Part shown: positions 23,886 to 32,266 of the stretch, piece after piece
Layout of the letters: every line of letters begins with the position of its first letter
How positions within the stretch are numbered: the first letter of the stretch is position 1
Assembly (NCBI RefSeq): GCF_023156235.1
Contig: NZ_JAKZAI010000024.1
Location: forward strand, 1 to 33,417
Direction of reading: 5' to 3'
DNA length: 33,417 bases
Source: Marinobacter goseongensis
GTDB taxonomy: Bacteria; Pseudomonadota; Gammaproteobacteria; Pseudomonadales; Oleiphilaceae
Made by a program: the position numbers and the translations under genes
The notes under the pieces: generated by a model
Databases searched by the model: none
What the model saw: only the letters and a program-made list of their open reading frames with translations
What the model was told of the DNA's origin: nothing

Positions 23886-24638
23886 GAGGTTGGCCTGCCA
23901 GAGCAGGCGAATCGCCAGCGCTGTCAGCACGATATTGAAGATCAAAGTGAACTTGCTGTTACTCAGGGAACGAAGCACATGCAGCCCAAGCCAGGTACCG
24001 GCAAAGCCGCAGGCAATCATGGCGAGAATGAAGGGCAGCCACTCGAAGAACATGAAGCCCGCCGCCCCGAACACCAGCGCCTTGGGCGCATGCTGCAGTG
24101 TCATGGCAGTGGCAAACGTGGCCACGGTTCTGAACCGGTCGGTATGAATCTGCTTGATGAACGCTGCAACGAGTGGCCCGGTGGCGCCCACGAACAGACT
24201 GACGAAACTGGTCAGCGCCGACGCCAGGAATACCCCAGGGGCACCAAATGCGCCCTTGGGTAGCGCCGGCCCCCAGCAGAGATAGAGCACGAACAGGGCG
24301 ATGGTCAGCTGCCAGATGTGGGCGGGGAGATTTACCAGTAGCAAGGCGCCCAGCGCTGCCCCTACGATCACGCCGGGCAAAAACGCGGCAATCACCCGCC
24401 AGTCTATGTTCCGCCACGTCAAAGCCGCCCGGCCAACGTTCGAGCCCAACTGAATCATGCCGTGCACCGGGATAATGGCCGCCGGTGGCATCCAGCTGGC
24501 CATCAGTACCAGCAGTAAAACCCCGCCACCGGCGCCGAGGCTGGCGGTGATCATCGAGGTGATGGTTGAGCTGGCAAGCAGGAAAACGGCGACAGGGAGG
24601 CTCAGGCTTTCAGGTATCAGTTGGTTGAGTACTTCCAT
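23868..24638 (-). CDS. TauE/SafE-family membrane permease
   Basis: A 256-residue TauE/SafE (UPF0721) protein with about eight hydrophobic helices. The family repeat motif is seen as ITASLGAGGGVLLLVLMASWMPPAAIIPVHGMIQ in the first half (residues 31-64) and FVSLFVGATGPLVAAFI in the second. Relatives export sulfite, sulfoacetate or other anions; the substrate here is open. Its start lies inside the 3' end of the transglycosylase gene (22-bp overlap), so the two are translationally coupled. Confidence 0.85.
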   Translation of the reverse strand: MEVLNQLIPESLSLPVAVFLLASSTITSMITASLGAGGGVLLLVLMASWMPPAAIIPVHGMIQLGSNVGRAALTWRNIDWRVIAAFLPGVIVGAALGALLLVNLPAHIWQLTIALFVLYLCWGPALPKGAFGAPGVFLASALTSFVSLFVGATGPLVAAFIKQIHTDRFRTVATFATAMTLQHAPKALVFGAAGFMFFEWLPFILAMIACGFAGTWLGLHVLRSLSNSKFTLIFNIVLTALAIRLLWQANLSAGWW

Positions 24639-25600
24639 TCACAGAATTCCGTTGATTTCAGTTTGGCCGTGCGACAGAGGGCCTCGGTTGCCAGCTGAAC
24701 GTCGGCCACATAGTAGAGCGAGGCGAGCCCCAGGCGGTCTCGCCCCAGATTGTGAAAAATCAGGCCGAACGCAATATCGCCAGCGGTGAAGCGTTCATGG
24801 TTGGCGGCAAAATACTCTGCTGGCTGCGCCAGTACCGGATCGTCCAGCAGCGCCTGCACCCGTCCGGCGCCGCCATGATACGCCTGAACAAGGAGTAGGG
24901 TGAATAATCGCTCCCTTTTGGCTTCCGGCAGATGGCCGAAGCGTTGCTGGAAAACCGGTGCCAGATTGCGGGCGTTCTGGTTCATCAGGCGCAGGGCACA
25001 GTCTATCTGCGCCAGTCGGTGCCAGAAATTGTCCGGGGCAATCTCGCAGTCGGACAGGGCGGCTGGCGACAGCTGAAGGATTCCCCTGGCGTTGGCACGG
25101 GAGTGGGCTCTCGCCTGGGCTCCGCTTTCGATCAGGATCTGGCCGGCCAGGTATCGGGGCAAGGCTTGCGGCAGGGTCAGGCGGTTCTGGTTGCTGCGGT
25201 GATTGAAGACATACATGAGCGCGTCATGCAGGCTTTCCGGCGCACCACTGGTGGCAAAGATGAGGTCGTCCCAGGCGCCCCAGATCCGGTCCGCAGGCAG
25301 GGTGCCAAGATAGCGGGCAACGGCTTCATCCACGTTCACATGAGGTTGATCGCAGGAAAGGGCAAACGGATAGCCGGTCTGGCCCGTCTCGCCAGGCACC
25401 CAGTCTTCCACCTTGTTATTTTCATACAGTGATTGCCGCGTGGCATTCAGCAGGCTCTGGTGTCCAGGAACAAGATATTTAATGGGGAGCTTCAAGATAT
25501 TTGGGCTCAAAAGTGGGTCTACTTGGGATATGGAGGGTTTTTCCGAACGGAAACCTGCAAATAGATTTGCACTAAAATAGTGAAATTGCTGCATCCCCAA
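24617..25600 (-). CDS. SLT-type lytic transglycosylase, N-terminus probably altered
   Basis: The soluble lytic transglycosylase fold is recognisable in the middle: QILIESGAQARAHSRANARG, then ILQLSP, is the catalytic-Glu motif (ES-x-SRANARGILQL), followed by DCALRLMNQNARNL and LLLVQAYHGGAGRV blocks. These enzymes cleave murein to 1,6-anhydro products in the periplasm. No signal peptide is visible in the 327 residues. The first 35-40 residues coincide with an AT-richer, palindrome-rich stretch (25536-25582) next to the Mu-like element, so they may not be native. The element may have separated the gene from its original 5' end. TTG 25600 and ATG 25594 are the possible starts. Confidence 0.75.
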   Translation of the reverse strand: MGMQQFHYFSANLFAGFRSEKPSISQVDPLLSPNILKLPIKYLVPGHQSLLNATRQSLYENNKVEDWVPGETGQTGYPFALSCDQPHVNVDEAVARYLGTLPADRIWGAWDDLIFATSGAPESLHDALMYVFNHRSNQNRLTLPQALPRYLAGQILIESGAQARAHSRANARGILQLSPAALSDCEIAPDNFWHRLAQIDCALRLMNQNARNLAPVFQQRFGHLPEAKRERLFTLLLVQAYHGGAGRVQALLDDPVLAQPAEYFAANHERFTAGDIAFGLIFHNLGRDRLGLASLYYVADVQLATEALCRTAKLKSTEFCEWKYSTN

Positions 25601-25633
25601 ACGAGCGCTCTAACGCTCCCGCTCCACAGCGGC
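25536..25633. other. Palindrome-rich junction between chromosome and Mu-like element (left end region)
   Basis: Three inverted repeats stand almost back to back: GGTTT-TT-CCG-AA-CGG-AAACC (25536-25555), TGCAAAT-AG-ATTTGCA (25556-25571) and CACTA-AAA-TAGTG (25570-25582). A 12-bp sequence AGCGCTCTAACG (25604-25615) recurs inverted at 27098-27109, after the Ner-like gene. Transposable phages carry several transposase sites near the left end, so this stretch may hold them. The exact TG terminus could not be placed. Confidence 0.4.
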
Positions 25634-26065
25634 TCACCCCCCTCGCTTTCGCTTTAAGCGGTCGAGCTTCACGGAGCACCAGGAGCTCAACCAGATCCAG
25701 CCACCCCAGGCGGCCAAAACACCAACGAAACTAGTGGCGATAGCGTCAAAGAAGTCGAGTGATACGGCGTGCATCAGGGCAACCGCCCCGACATAAATTA
25801 CCAGTGCAGCGACTCCGAGCCAGTAAACGAGAGACTGCGAGTCTCTTTGCTGCCGCTCGGCAGCCTCTGCTCTCTCAAGGGCATAGTTGAAGCCGCACTT
25901 TCCGCACTTATCAGCATTGACGGCAACACCTGGCCACCCACATGCCTTGCAGGCATAAAGTAGTGGGCTATCCCCTGGCGGCTTATATTCCTCAATCTGC
26001 GAGTGATTGTGGATGTCGTTCCCGGCGACTTGGCCAACAGGCCCCTCGAAGGTCTGATCGGTCAT
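25634..26065 (-). CDS. Zinc-ribbon membrane protein, cotranscribed with the repressor
   Basis: A 143-residue protein. Residues 4-20 carry the motif QTFEGPVGQVAGNDIHN; then comes a zinc ribbon with C39-x2-C42 and C54-x2-C57 (CKACG ... CGKCG), a short charged helix, and two hydrophobic segments (about 79-98 and 108-128), ending with a basic tail. It starts 7 bp after the repressor stop, so it is made from the lysogenic transcript. The N-terminal motif is nearly the same as the last 17 structured residues of the repressor. By position it could be a lysogenic-conversion or superinfection-exclusion protein (inference). I recognise no characterised homologue. Confidence 0.7.
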   Translation of the reverse strand: MTDQTFEGPVGQVAGNDIHNHSQIEEYKPPGDSPLLYACKACGWPGVAVNADKCGKCGFNYALERAEAAERQQRDSQSLVYWLGVAALVIYVGAVALMHAVSLDFFDAIATSFVGVLAAWGGWIWLSSWCSVKLDRLKRKRGG

Positions 26066-26072
26066 TGTCCGC

Positions 26073-26777
26073 TCACCTGCCTTTACCGCCGAAGTTGTTG
26101 TTTATATCGCCGCCCCCAACCTGGCCAACGCTGCCATGAAATGTCTGAGTGGTTTTGGGGGCAAGCTCTTCGGAAGACGTGCGACCAGGCCTTTCTTGAG
26201 GATTCATGCCACGGGCAGCGCTCCAATTGGCCAGATCATCCTCTGACGTAGACATCGGGACTACTGGCGTGAGCTTTACTCCATGAACAGCGATAGGGAC
26301 ATCTGCAAGAATCTCAAAATCATCGTGTTGTTCATAGAAGTGGTCAATCACCACTTTAAGGCTTTCGAGTACCCTCGGGTTTGGTTGGCTCTGATCCTTT
26401 TCCTGGTCTATGCACACCTTGAGAAGCCTCCGCAGTTCCGACGGTCCTAGCGAGACTTCACCAACTCCCCCGTTTGTGAAGCGCAACCCAACCAGTGAGC
26501 CGAACCCATTAATTCTTACGGCGCGCCGTTCAGTTTCATCTCTTACATCTCCATACAAAAGCCACTGGAGGGAAACGTTGAATGGCTCCAAGCGTGAAGC
26601 GATCGCTGCAAGAACGTCAGCTGTAGGTACGGCTTCGCCTCTCTCATAACGGCTCAGAGTAGGTCGTCCAATCCCTACCCAGCTCGCCAATTCCGTCTGA
26701 TTCACCCCTAGCTTTTTTCGAGCAGCGGCTAGGCGCTCCCCGAAATGAATCAAATCTTGTTCATTCCATGTTGACAT
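26073..26777 (-). CDS. XRE-family prophage repressor (c-like)
   Basis: A 234-residue repressor. The N-terminal helix-turn-helix (about 10-65) includes KKLGVNQTELASWVGIGRPT, then LSRYERGEAVPTADVL, a typical XRE fold. The middle and C-terminal regions show no LexA/CI-type Ser-Lys protease motifs that I can find, so SOS self-cleavage is not evident. The C-terminus ends in QTFHGSVGQVGGGDINN, a motif shared with the next gene. It is transcribed leftward from the divergent early control region; one of its two likely operators lies inside its own first codons, implying autoregulation. In B3/BcepMu-type phages the repressor occupies this left-end position. Confidence 0.82.
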   Translation of the reverse strand: MSTWNEQDLIHFGERLAAARKKLGVNQTELASWVGIGRPTLSRYERGEAVPTADVLAAIASRLEPFNVSLQWLLYGDVRDETERRAVRINGFGSLVGLRFTNGGVGEVSLGPSELRRLLKVCIDQEKDQSQPNPRVLESLKVVIDHFYEQHDDFEILADVPIAVHGVKLTPVVPMSTSEDDLANWSAARGMNPQERPGRTSSEELAPKTTQTFHGSVGQVGGGDINNNFGGKGR

Positions 26778-26799
26778 TGAATCAAACCTTATTCATTAT
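26744..26799 (+). promoter_or_regulatory. Early promoter with two repeated operators
   Basis: AATGAA-TCAAATCTTG-TTCATT (26744-26765) and ATTGAA-TCAAACCTTA-TTCATT (26776-26797) are two copies of one imperfect dyad 32 bp apart, about three helical turns, so both face the same side. A rightward promoter TTGACA (26771-26776), 17 bp, CATTAT (26794-26799) overlaps the second. A related partial site, TTGAATCGTATTTGA, lies just downstream. This is the probable lysogeny switch. Confidence 0.6.
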
Positions 26800-26848
26800 C
26801 GTCAGTGTTGAATCGTATTTGAGAAAACTAATTGTGAGGCATCCCCGC

Positions 26849-27082
26849 ATGAACAGCAATGACTTGAAAGCTGGTCCTGAGCTTTATCAGAAAGTCCGTG
26901 GCGGCTTGATAGCCCGTGGCACCACCTTGTCCGCTTGGTGTCGTGAGTACGGCTACAACCCCACTAATGCCCGCTCTGCTCTGGTCGGTGGCTGGAATGG
27001 GCCAAAAGGAAGGGCCTTACGCCAACGCCTTGCTAAGGAAGCTGGCGTCCTATCTCAATCCGATACTGCATCGTTAGCTTGA
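26849..27082 (+). CDS. Ner-like small DNA-binding protein
   Basis: A 77-residue basic protein, start ATG 26849 with GAGG about 9 nt upstream. The pattern ELYQKVRGGLIARGTTLSAW, then CREYGYNPTNARSALVG, resembles the small helix-turn-helix early regulators found as first gene of the lytic operon in transposable phages (Ner/Nlp role). It would repress the early promoter after initial transcription. Assignment rests on position and an HTH-like pattern. An upstream in-frame extension to 26768 overlaps the repressor start and is not believed. Confidence 0.6.
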   Translation: MNSNDLKAGPELYQKVRGGLIARGTTLSAWCREYGYNPTNARSALVGGWNGPKGRALRQRLAKEAGVLSQSDTASLA

Positions 27083-27166
27083 TCTTCAGCCTAGCCCCGT
27101 TAGAGCGCTGAACCTATAGGCAGAAGAATTCTTTTATTGGGGCTCCTGAGCAGAGAGGTATTCCAA

Positions 27167-27646
27167 ATGGCAAGACGAAATTGGAAACGGGTGAGCCCAT
27201 GCTCCTTGCGGCAATCGATGGAGCTCTGCATGGAGTACGCCCGTGAGAAGCACAACCGCTCAATTGACCGGATTGCAGACCTGATGGGCCTGGCCAACAA
27301 GTGGGTTCTCTATAAGTGGCTGGAGAGCGGGCGCATGCCGGCGATTCTGATCCGCCCCTTTGAGGCCGCCTGCGGGATCGACCTGGTAACCCGATACATC
27401 GGGCACTCCGCCAACAAGATGCTCATTGAGATCCCGACCGGGAGAAAGGTAACGGCGACTGACCTGAACGAGCTGCAATCGTCGTTTGCCGGTGCCGTGA
27501 GCCTTCTGGTCGAGTTTTACGAGCGAAAGAACGGCTCCGATGAGGCCCTGGCAGCCCTGACCGGTCTACTGGAGGACGTGGCCTGGCATCGGAAGAACGT
27601 GCAGGAGCACCTGCAACCGGGACTTGAATTGGAGGTGACATCGTGA
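27167..27646 (+). CDS. Transposable-phage early protein with HTH-like N-terminus
   Basis: A 159-residue protein, start ATG 27167 after GAGAGG. The N-terminal half contains a helix-turn-helix-like stretch (RSIDRIADLMGLANKWVLYK, then WLESGRMP) followed by LIRPFEAACGIDLVTRYIG and IPTGRKV. Similar proteins occupy the same early position in B3-like phages, as far as I recall. The C-terminal part is helical. Its role is unknown; it may be regulatory. Its stop overlaps the next GTG start (GTGA). Confidence 0.65.
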   Translation: MARRNWKRVSPCSLRQSMELCMEYAREKHNRSIDRIADLMGLANKWVLYKWLESGRMPAILIRPFEAACGIDLVTRYIGHSANKMLIEIPTGRKVTATDLNELQSSFAGAVSLLVEFYERKNGSDEALAALTGLLEDVAWHRKNVQEHLQPGLELEVTS

Positions 27647-27894
27647 CTTTCAGAATGACTCAGACAGAGCGGGAGCTCTCCGAGGTGGGGCGCGACATCG
27701 GATCGATGCTTGAAAGCAACGCTCACTGGTTCGCAGGGCTTGCGGATCTGGTCGAAGCCACCGGCAAGCCGGTGGATGACCTGACCATCGGCGAGTTGCG
27801 CTCACTAATCGAACAGCGGACTGATACCTACAACCGCATTTATGCCCGGATTGAAGCAAGGGAGGCGGGTTATGCCAAATGTAACGCCATTTGA
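27643..27894 (+). CDS. Small hypothetical early protein
   Basis: An 83-residue acidic helical protein starting at GTG 27643, overlapping the previous stop by 4 bp, with GGAGG about 7 nt upstream. No domain recognised; the segment VDDLTIGELRSLIEQRTDTY is helical. It lies in the tightly packed early operon. Confidence 0.6.
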   Translation: MTFRMTQTERELSEVGRDIGSMLESNAHWFAGLADLVEATGKPVDDLTIGELRSLIEQRTDTYNRIYARIEAREAGYAKCNAI

Positions 27895-28246
27895 AGCTGA
27901 GAAGCTGCGGGCTTTTCGGGCCGTGCAAGCAGCCGTCCAGGGCCTGCCCGCCCCTGACGTTGTGGATGTTTTGACTCAGCAGCTGCGCGAGGTTGCCAGG
28001 GCAGATCCCGACGAGCAGCCGGTGACCATCGTTCGATTGTTGCGCGACCCTCAGCGCCGCCCGTGCAAGGTTGAGCTCGATCCTGAGCTGGAGTCTTTCA
28101 TTCTCACTCAGTCGGTAGGCCTCTCAATCGAGCATCTTCGGCGGGAATGCATCAAGAAGTTCGGTGCTGAGAGAGCCCCCAGCCGCTCCGGCCTCAATCG
28201 CTACATCAACAAACTGAAATACCGCACCAAAGGAGATCGCAAGTGA
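27872..28246 (+). CDS. Hypothetical early protein, possibly DNA-binding
   Basis: A 124-residue protein, start ATG 27872 with GGGAGG 6-8 nt upstream, overlapping the previous gene by 23 bp. The C-terminal half (LSIEHLRRECIKKFGAERAP, then SRSGLNRYINKLKYR) has the look of a helix-turn-helix with a basic end. No family recognised. Confidence 0.6.
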   Translation: MPNVTPFEAEKLRAFRAVQAAVQGLPAPDVVDVLTQQLREVARADPDEQPVTIVRLLRDPQRRPCKVELDPELESFILTQSVGLSIEHLRRECIKKFGAERAPSRSGLNRYINKLKYRTKGDRK

Positions 28247-28572
28247 GCAAATCAGAAGTAAGCAGCCCTAACCGCGTTGTCGGAACTATCAACGCAGTGG
28301 TGGAGATCGGGTTTGATGGCTGCTCTATAGACGCGATCGCCAAGCATGCTGGCATTACTTACCACTCAGCACGTCGTGCCCTGGAGGCGCTCGAGGAATC
28401 GGGCTGGGTGATGGAATACCGTCGCAAGGGCAGCAATCAGAAGCTTTGGGCTCCCGGTGAGCGTTGGGTTGAGCTAGCCATCCAATACAAACGCCACCAG
28501 CTGGCCCGAATCCATAAGATCGAAAGCGAATATGCGCGTGTAACTGGGGAGGTGCTCCGTGACGACCGATAA
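28243..28572 (+). CDS. Winged-helix protein
   Basis: A 109-residue protein starting at GTG 28243 (overlap GTGA with the previous stop, with AGGAG upstream). Residues 20-75 read as a winged helix: CSIDAIAKHAGITYHSARRA, then LEALEESGWVMEYRRKGSNQ, the layout of MarR/IclR-type domains. It could help regulate early transcription or assist replication. The exact role is unknown. Confidence 0.6.
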   Translation: MSKSEVSSPNRVVGTINAVVEIGFDGCSIDAIAKHAGITYHSARRALEALEESGWVMEYRRKGSNQKLWAPGERWVELAIQYKRHQLARIHKIESEYARVTGEVLRDDR

Positions 28573-29557
28573 GAAGATCAGCGAGGAATTGACTACGCAC
28601 TACCACCAGGTAGAGCAGAATCAGCTGGCCGCCGAGGTAGAGGTGGAGTCGGGTCGAGTTCGAGACGGTCTTTCCCTGCAAGCTGGCGACTTAGCGAACA
28701 GAGACTTTGCTAACCAGCTCCACGGGAAGCTGTCCCTCATCCGAGGCATCAACCAATTTTTCCGCGCAGCGGAAATCAGAATGGCAAAGGAGGTGAAGGA
28801 GCGAGAGCTTTGGCGGCATATCTTCATCACTGATGACGGCGGGTCATTCCGCGCCGCGAAAAATTTCAAAGAGTACTGCAAGCATGCGCTCGGAATGGGA
28901 GACACCAAAGTCTATGAAGGCATCCAAAACGTCGAGGTCTTTGGAGAAAAATTCGACGTTCTGCAAGAGATGGGAATAAAGCGTGATGAGTTCCGGCTGC
29001 TACGCAAGGCTCCAGAGGGAATTATTGAGGAGGCCAAAGCTGCCGCCGAGAGACATGATAAGGATGCGCTGCTGGAGCTAATCGATGACATGGCAGCTCG
29101 TCATGCCAAGGAGAAAGAGAAGCTTGACCAGGAAAATCTGGAGCTGACCAACAAGGTCAATCACCTGGAGTCAGAGCACCAGGTAGGTCAGCGGATGCTG
29201 GAGGATCGAGATAAGAAGGTTAATGAGCTGGAACGCGAGCTACGCCGGGACCTGACGCCTGATCAGGAAGCTGAGAAGCGCACGAAGCGTGATACAGATT
29301 TGTTGGGGCAGCTTGCAGACAAATCCCTTTCGAGCATTACGACACTCAATGAGCTCGCTTTGGTGGTCGAGAAGGCGATGGGCCTGGAAGACGCTCCCGA
29401 ATACATGGAAAAAAGTATTTACGGCGAGTTAGAGAAAGTCTTCCACCATGCCCTCAAACTTGGTCGCCAATACGGTATCACTCCGGAGCAGCTACTCGGA
29501 CTTCCAGTAGCGGATATTGCAGCCTTTGATCACGTGATCGAGGAGGGGCTGGAGTGA
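28559..29557 (+). CDS. Coiled-coil early protein upstream of the transposase
   Basis: A 332-residue protein starting at GTG 28559 inside the previous gene, with GGGAGG upstream. The N-terminal half (to about 165) is globular, with ELWRHIFITDDGGSFRAAKN and EYCKHALGMGDTKVYEGI. A long charged coiled coil covers about 180-250 (EKEKLDQENLELTNKVNHLE...), and a C-terminal helical domain follows (YGITPEQLLGLPVADIAAFD). The fold resembles DNA-partition/KfrA-like or phage replication accessory proteins only in general form. It abuts the transposase start (TGATG), which suggests coordinated synthesis. Confidence 0.65.
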   Translation: MTTDKKISEELTTHYHQVEQNQLAAEVEVESGRVRDGLSLQAGDLANRDFANQLHGKLSLIRGINQFFRAAEIRMAKEVKERELWRHIFITDDGGSFRAAKNFKEYCKHALGMGDTKVYEGIQNVEVFGEKFDVLQEMGIKRDEFRLLRKAPEGIIEEAKAAAERHDKDALLELIDDMAARHAKEKEKLDQENLELTNKVNHLESEHQVGQRMLEDRDKKVNELERELRRDLTPDQEAEKRTKRDTDLLGQLADKSLSSITTLNELALVVEKAMGLEDAPEYMEKSIYGELEKVFHHALKLGRQYGITPEQLLGLPVADIAAFDHVIEEGLE

Positions 29558-31326
29558 TGGAGCTGGAAGCCAACACAAAACGTTATTTGAGCAGGCTAGG
29601 TGAAAGCCTGGAAGACGCAGGGCACGGGGAACGCGGCCAGCGGATCAAGCAAGCCGCTCAAGCTCTCGATCGCTCCGAACACTGGATTAGGAAACAACTG
29701 AAGGCGCTTGGGTTCGTCAAAGCCCGTAAACCTCGCAGCGATCGGGGCCGGTGCAGTGTCACCCGCGAGCAGTGCATCCAGATCAGCAACATGATGATGC
29801 AGGCCAATCGTGACAACGGAAAACAGCTGATGAGCCTGAGGCAGGCAGTCGAAATTGCCCGCGCCAATGGAGTCATCGATTCCGATGTTGCTGAGGTCAC
29901 GGTTTCGCGGGCTATGGATCGGCAGCGCGTGCACCCACGGCAACTCCGCAGGCCTAAGCCACATACCGAGATGCGCAGCCTGCACCCCAACCACGTCTGG
30001 CAGTTCGATGTGTCGTTGTGCGTGCTCTACTACCTGCGGCAATCCGAGGGGCTGAAGGTTATGCCCCGTGACGAGTTCTACAAGAACAAGCTGGAGAACG
30101 TCTATCGGATCAAGAATGACCGAGTGCTGCGCTACCTGGTGACTGATCATTACAGCGGGGCATTTTTCGTCAAGTACTACAACACGCCTGGCGAGAACGC
30201 AGAGACTCTGGTTGAGTTTCTCCTGGATGCATTCACCAAGCAGCCCAGGGACCCATTCCATGGTGTCCCGTTCATGCTGGTGTGGGATGCAGGCACGGCC
30301 AACCAGTCTCATGCGGTTAAGGGCATGCTGGAGCGTCTGCAAGTAAGGCCACACACCCATGAAGTAGGCTCGCCTCGCGCCAAGGGACAGGTTGAGCGCA
30401 CCCACAATCTGGTGGAGTGCGAGTTCGAAAGCCGCCTGTCAATGTATCGAGTCGACTCCATCGAGGAGTTGAACGATAAAGCGCAGAAGTGGGCTCGAAT
30501 GTACAACGCAACTGGAAAGCACAGTCGTCATGGGCACACCCGCTATGCGCTCTGGCAAACCATCCGACCGGAGCAGTTGCGCACATGCCCGGACCGGGAT
30601 GAGTGCAAGCAGCTCGTCGAGAAGGCGCGCCCTGTTCTTCGAACAGTTAGAGGCGACCTGACAATCTCCTACGCGATTAAGGGCAAGGGTAAGCACACTT
30701 ATTCCGTTGAGAGCATTCCCGATGTCTGTGTTGGCGACAAAGTCGAGGTGACCTTTAACCCCTATCAAATGCCAAACGCCATTGTAATTCACAAGAATCT
30801 GGACGGCGAGGAAATCCACTACGACCTAGAGCCGATTGAACGGAATGATGCTGGCTTTAAGGCAACTGCTCCGGTGTATGGCGAAAACTACGCCCCGATG
30901 CGTGAGACACCTGCGGACCAAATCAGGAAGCAGATGAACCGCGATGCCTATGGCGTCGAGACGGACCAGGCCGTGAAGGAAGCCCGGAAGGCCCGCAAGC
31001 CGGCCTTTGAAGGTCAGATTGATCCGTTCGCCGATGTTGCGGCGGCTACCGTCCCCGACTTCATGCAGCGTAAGGGGCAAGCCCTGGAGCTTCAGCAGCC
31101 GAAGCGGGCACTGGCCAGCCGCACACCCTACGTGAAGGCAGTTCCTATGATTCGCGACAGCATTGGCCTTGAGCCTGGTAGCGAGGCAGCCAAGCAACTG
31201 ACCCGCGAGTTCAAGCAACGTTACCCGGAGGGCATACCCGATGAGGAGCTGTCTGAGTTTACAGGGCAGATGGCCCGGAAGTTCGGAGGGGCGACAGAGC
31301 CGCTGTTGGAAGAAGTGGGCAGGTGA
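29557..31326 (+). CDS. Mu A / B3-type DDE transposase
   Basis: A 589-residue transposase catalysing replicative transposition. An N-terminal DNA-binding region (about 1-135) is followed by an rve-type catalytic core. The triad is visible: D151 (HVWQFDVS), D244 (MLVWDAGT) and E280 (KGQVERTHN), with exactly 35 residues between the last two. After the core comes a beta-barrel-like domain (about 360-420) and a long C-terminal tail that in Mu contacts the B ATPase. ATG 29557 shares one base with the upstream stop; GTG 29554 is a possible alternative. An ATPase gene follows. The large size and DDE spacing separate it from IS21 IstA, whose ends also lie in this window. Confidence 0.92.
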   Translation: MELEANTKRYLSRLGESLEDAGHGERGQRIKQAAQALDRSEHWIRKQLKALGFVKARKPRSDRGRCSVTREQCIQISNMMMQANRDNGKQLMSLRQAVEIARANGVIDSDVAEVTVSRAMDRQRVHPRQLRRPKPHTEMRSLHPNHVWQFDVSLCVLYYLRQSEGLKVMPRDEFYKNKLENVYRIKNDRVLRYLVTDHYSGAFFVKYYNTPGENAETLVEFLLDAFTKQPRDPFHGVPFMLVWDAGTANQSHAVKGMLERLQVRPHTHEVGSPRAKGQVERTHNLVECEFESRLSMYRVDSIEELNDKAQKWARMYNATGKHSRHGHTRYALWQTIRPEQLRTCPDRDECKQLVEKARPVLRTVRGDLTISYAIKGKGKHTYSVESIPDVCVGDKVEVTFNPYQMPNAIVIHKNLDGEEIHYDLEPIERNDAGFKATAPVYGENYAPMRETPADQIRKQMNRDAYGVETDQAVKEARKARKPAFEGQIDPFADVAAATVPDFMQRKGQALELQQPKRALASRTPYVKAVPMIRDSIGLEPGSEAAKQLTREFKQRYPEGIPDEELSEFTGQMARKFGGATEPLLEEVGR

Positions 31327-31401
31327 CAGCACCAATGCCACCTACCCGCCGGAGACTGCCATCTACCGGCACCTTGAGAAGGCAACCACAAGGAGTTTTT
31401 T

Positions 31402-32247
31402 ATGTTAGCACAAGATACTTTGAAGCACTTCCGCTTGTTCTGTGACCCTTTTGTTGACGACGTGCGCAGCGCTGAGGACGTTTTTATGACCAACGAATAC
31501 CGCTACGTTCTGGCGTCCATGCGCCACGCAGCCCAGGCCCAAGGCATTGTGGCTGTGGTCGCCGATTCCGGAGCTGGCAAAACCACCATGCGCCGCATGC
31601 TAATGGATGAGTTGCGCCGTGACGGCAAGACCACCGTCATCATGCCGTCCATCATCGACAAGACGAGGATCACGGCAGCGGGCCTCTGTGAGGCCATCAT
31701 CGCCGATATCAGCGATGAGAACCCCAAGCGGTCACTGGAAGCGAAGGCCCGCCAGGTGGAGCGTCTGCTGCGTGATGCCTCTCGCTCAGGGCAGAAACAC
31801 GTGATGGTCATCGAGGAGGCCCATGACCTGACCATTCCCACCCTGCGCTACCTCAAGCGTTTCTGGGAGCTGGAGGACGGTTTCACGAAATTGCTCGGGA
31901 TTGTTCTGATCGGTCAGACCGAGCTGGGGCTCAAGCTCCAGGAGCACCGGAACAGCCAGGCCCGCGAACTCATTCGGCGCTGCATTACGGTTGACCTTCG
32001 CCCGCTGGATGACGATCTGGAGAGCTACCTCAACTACAAGTTGGAGCGGGTCGGCTCCTCCCTGCCCAAGGTTATTGAGCCCCAGGCGGTAGAAGCCATC
32101 CGGCAACGTCTGCGCCGGAAAGACAAAGGCCAGGTGGTGAGCGATCTCTACCCGCTGGCCATCAACAACCTGGTTGTCAGGGCGCTCAACGCAGCCGCCG
32201 AACTGGGTGACGAGCGAGTCACCACCGAAATCGTCAAACACGTTTAA
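31402..32247 (+). CDS. Transposition AAA+ ATPase (Mu B / ExeA-like)
   Basis: A 281-residue ATPase that in this family binds DNA, selects targets, stimulates the transposase and confers target immunity. Walker A is ADSGAGKTT (54-62; first Gly replaced by Ala), Walker B VMVIEEAHDL (134-143), and a sensor region IGQTELGLKL lies further on. AAGGAG stands 9 nt before ATG 31402. A 75-bp gap separates it from the transposase. Confidence 0.9.
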   Translation: MLAQDTLKHFRLFCDPFVDDVRSAEDVFMTNEYRYVLASMRHAAQAQGIVAVVADSGAGKTTMRRMLMDELRRDGKTTVIMPSIIDKTRITAAGLCEAIIADISDENPKRSLEAKARQVERLLRDASRSGQKHVMVIEEAHDLTIPTLRYLKRFWELEDGFTKLLGIVLIGQTELGLKLQEHRNSQARELIRRCITVDLRPLDDDLESYLNYKLERVGSSLPKVIEPQAVEAIRQRLRRKDKGQVVSDLYPLAINNLVVRALNAAAELGDERVTTEIVKHV

Positions 32248-32266
32248 TCCTTGGGAGACCGGAAGA

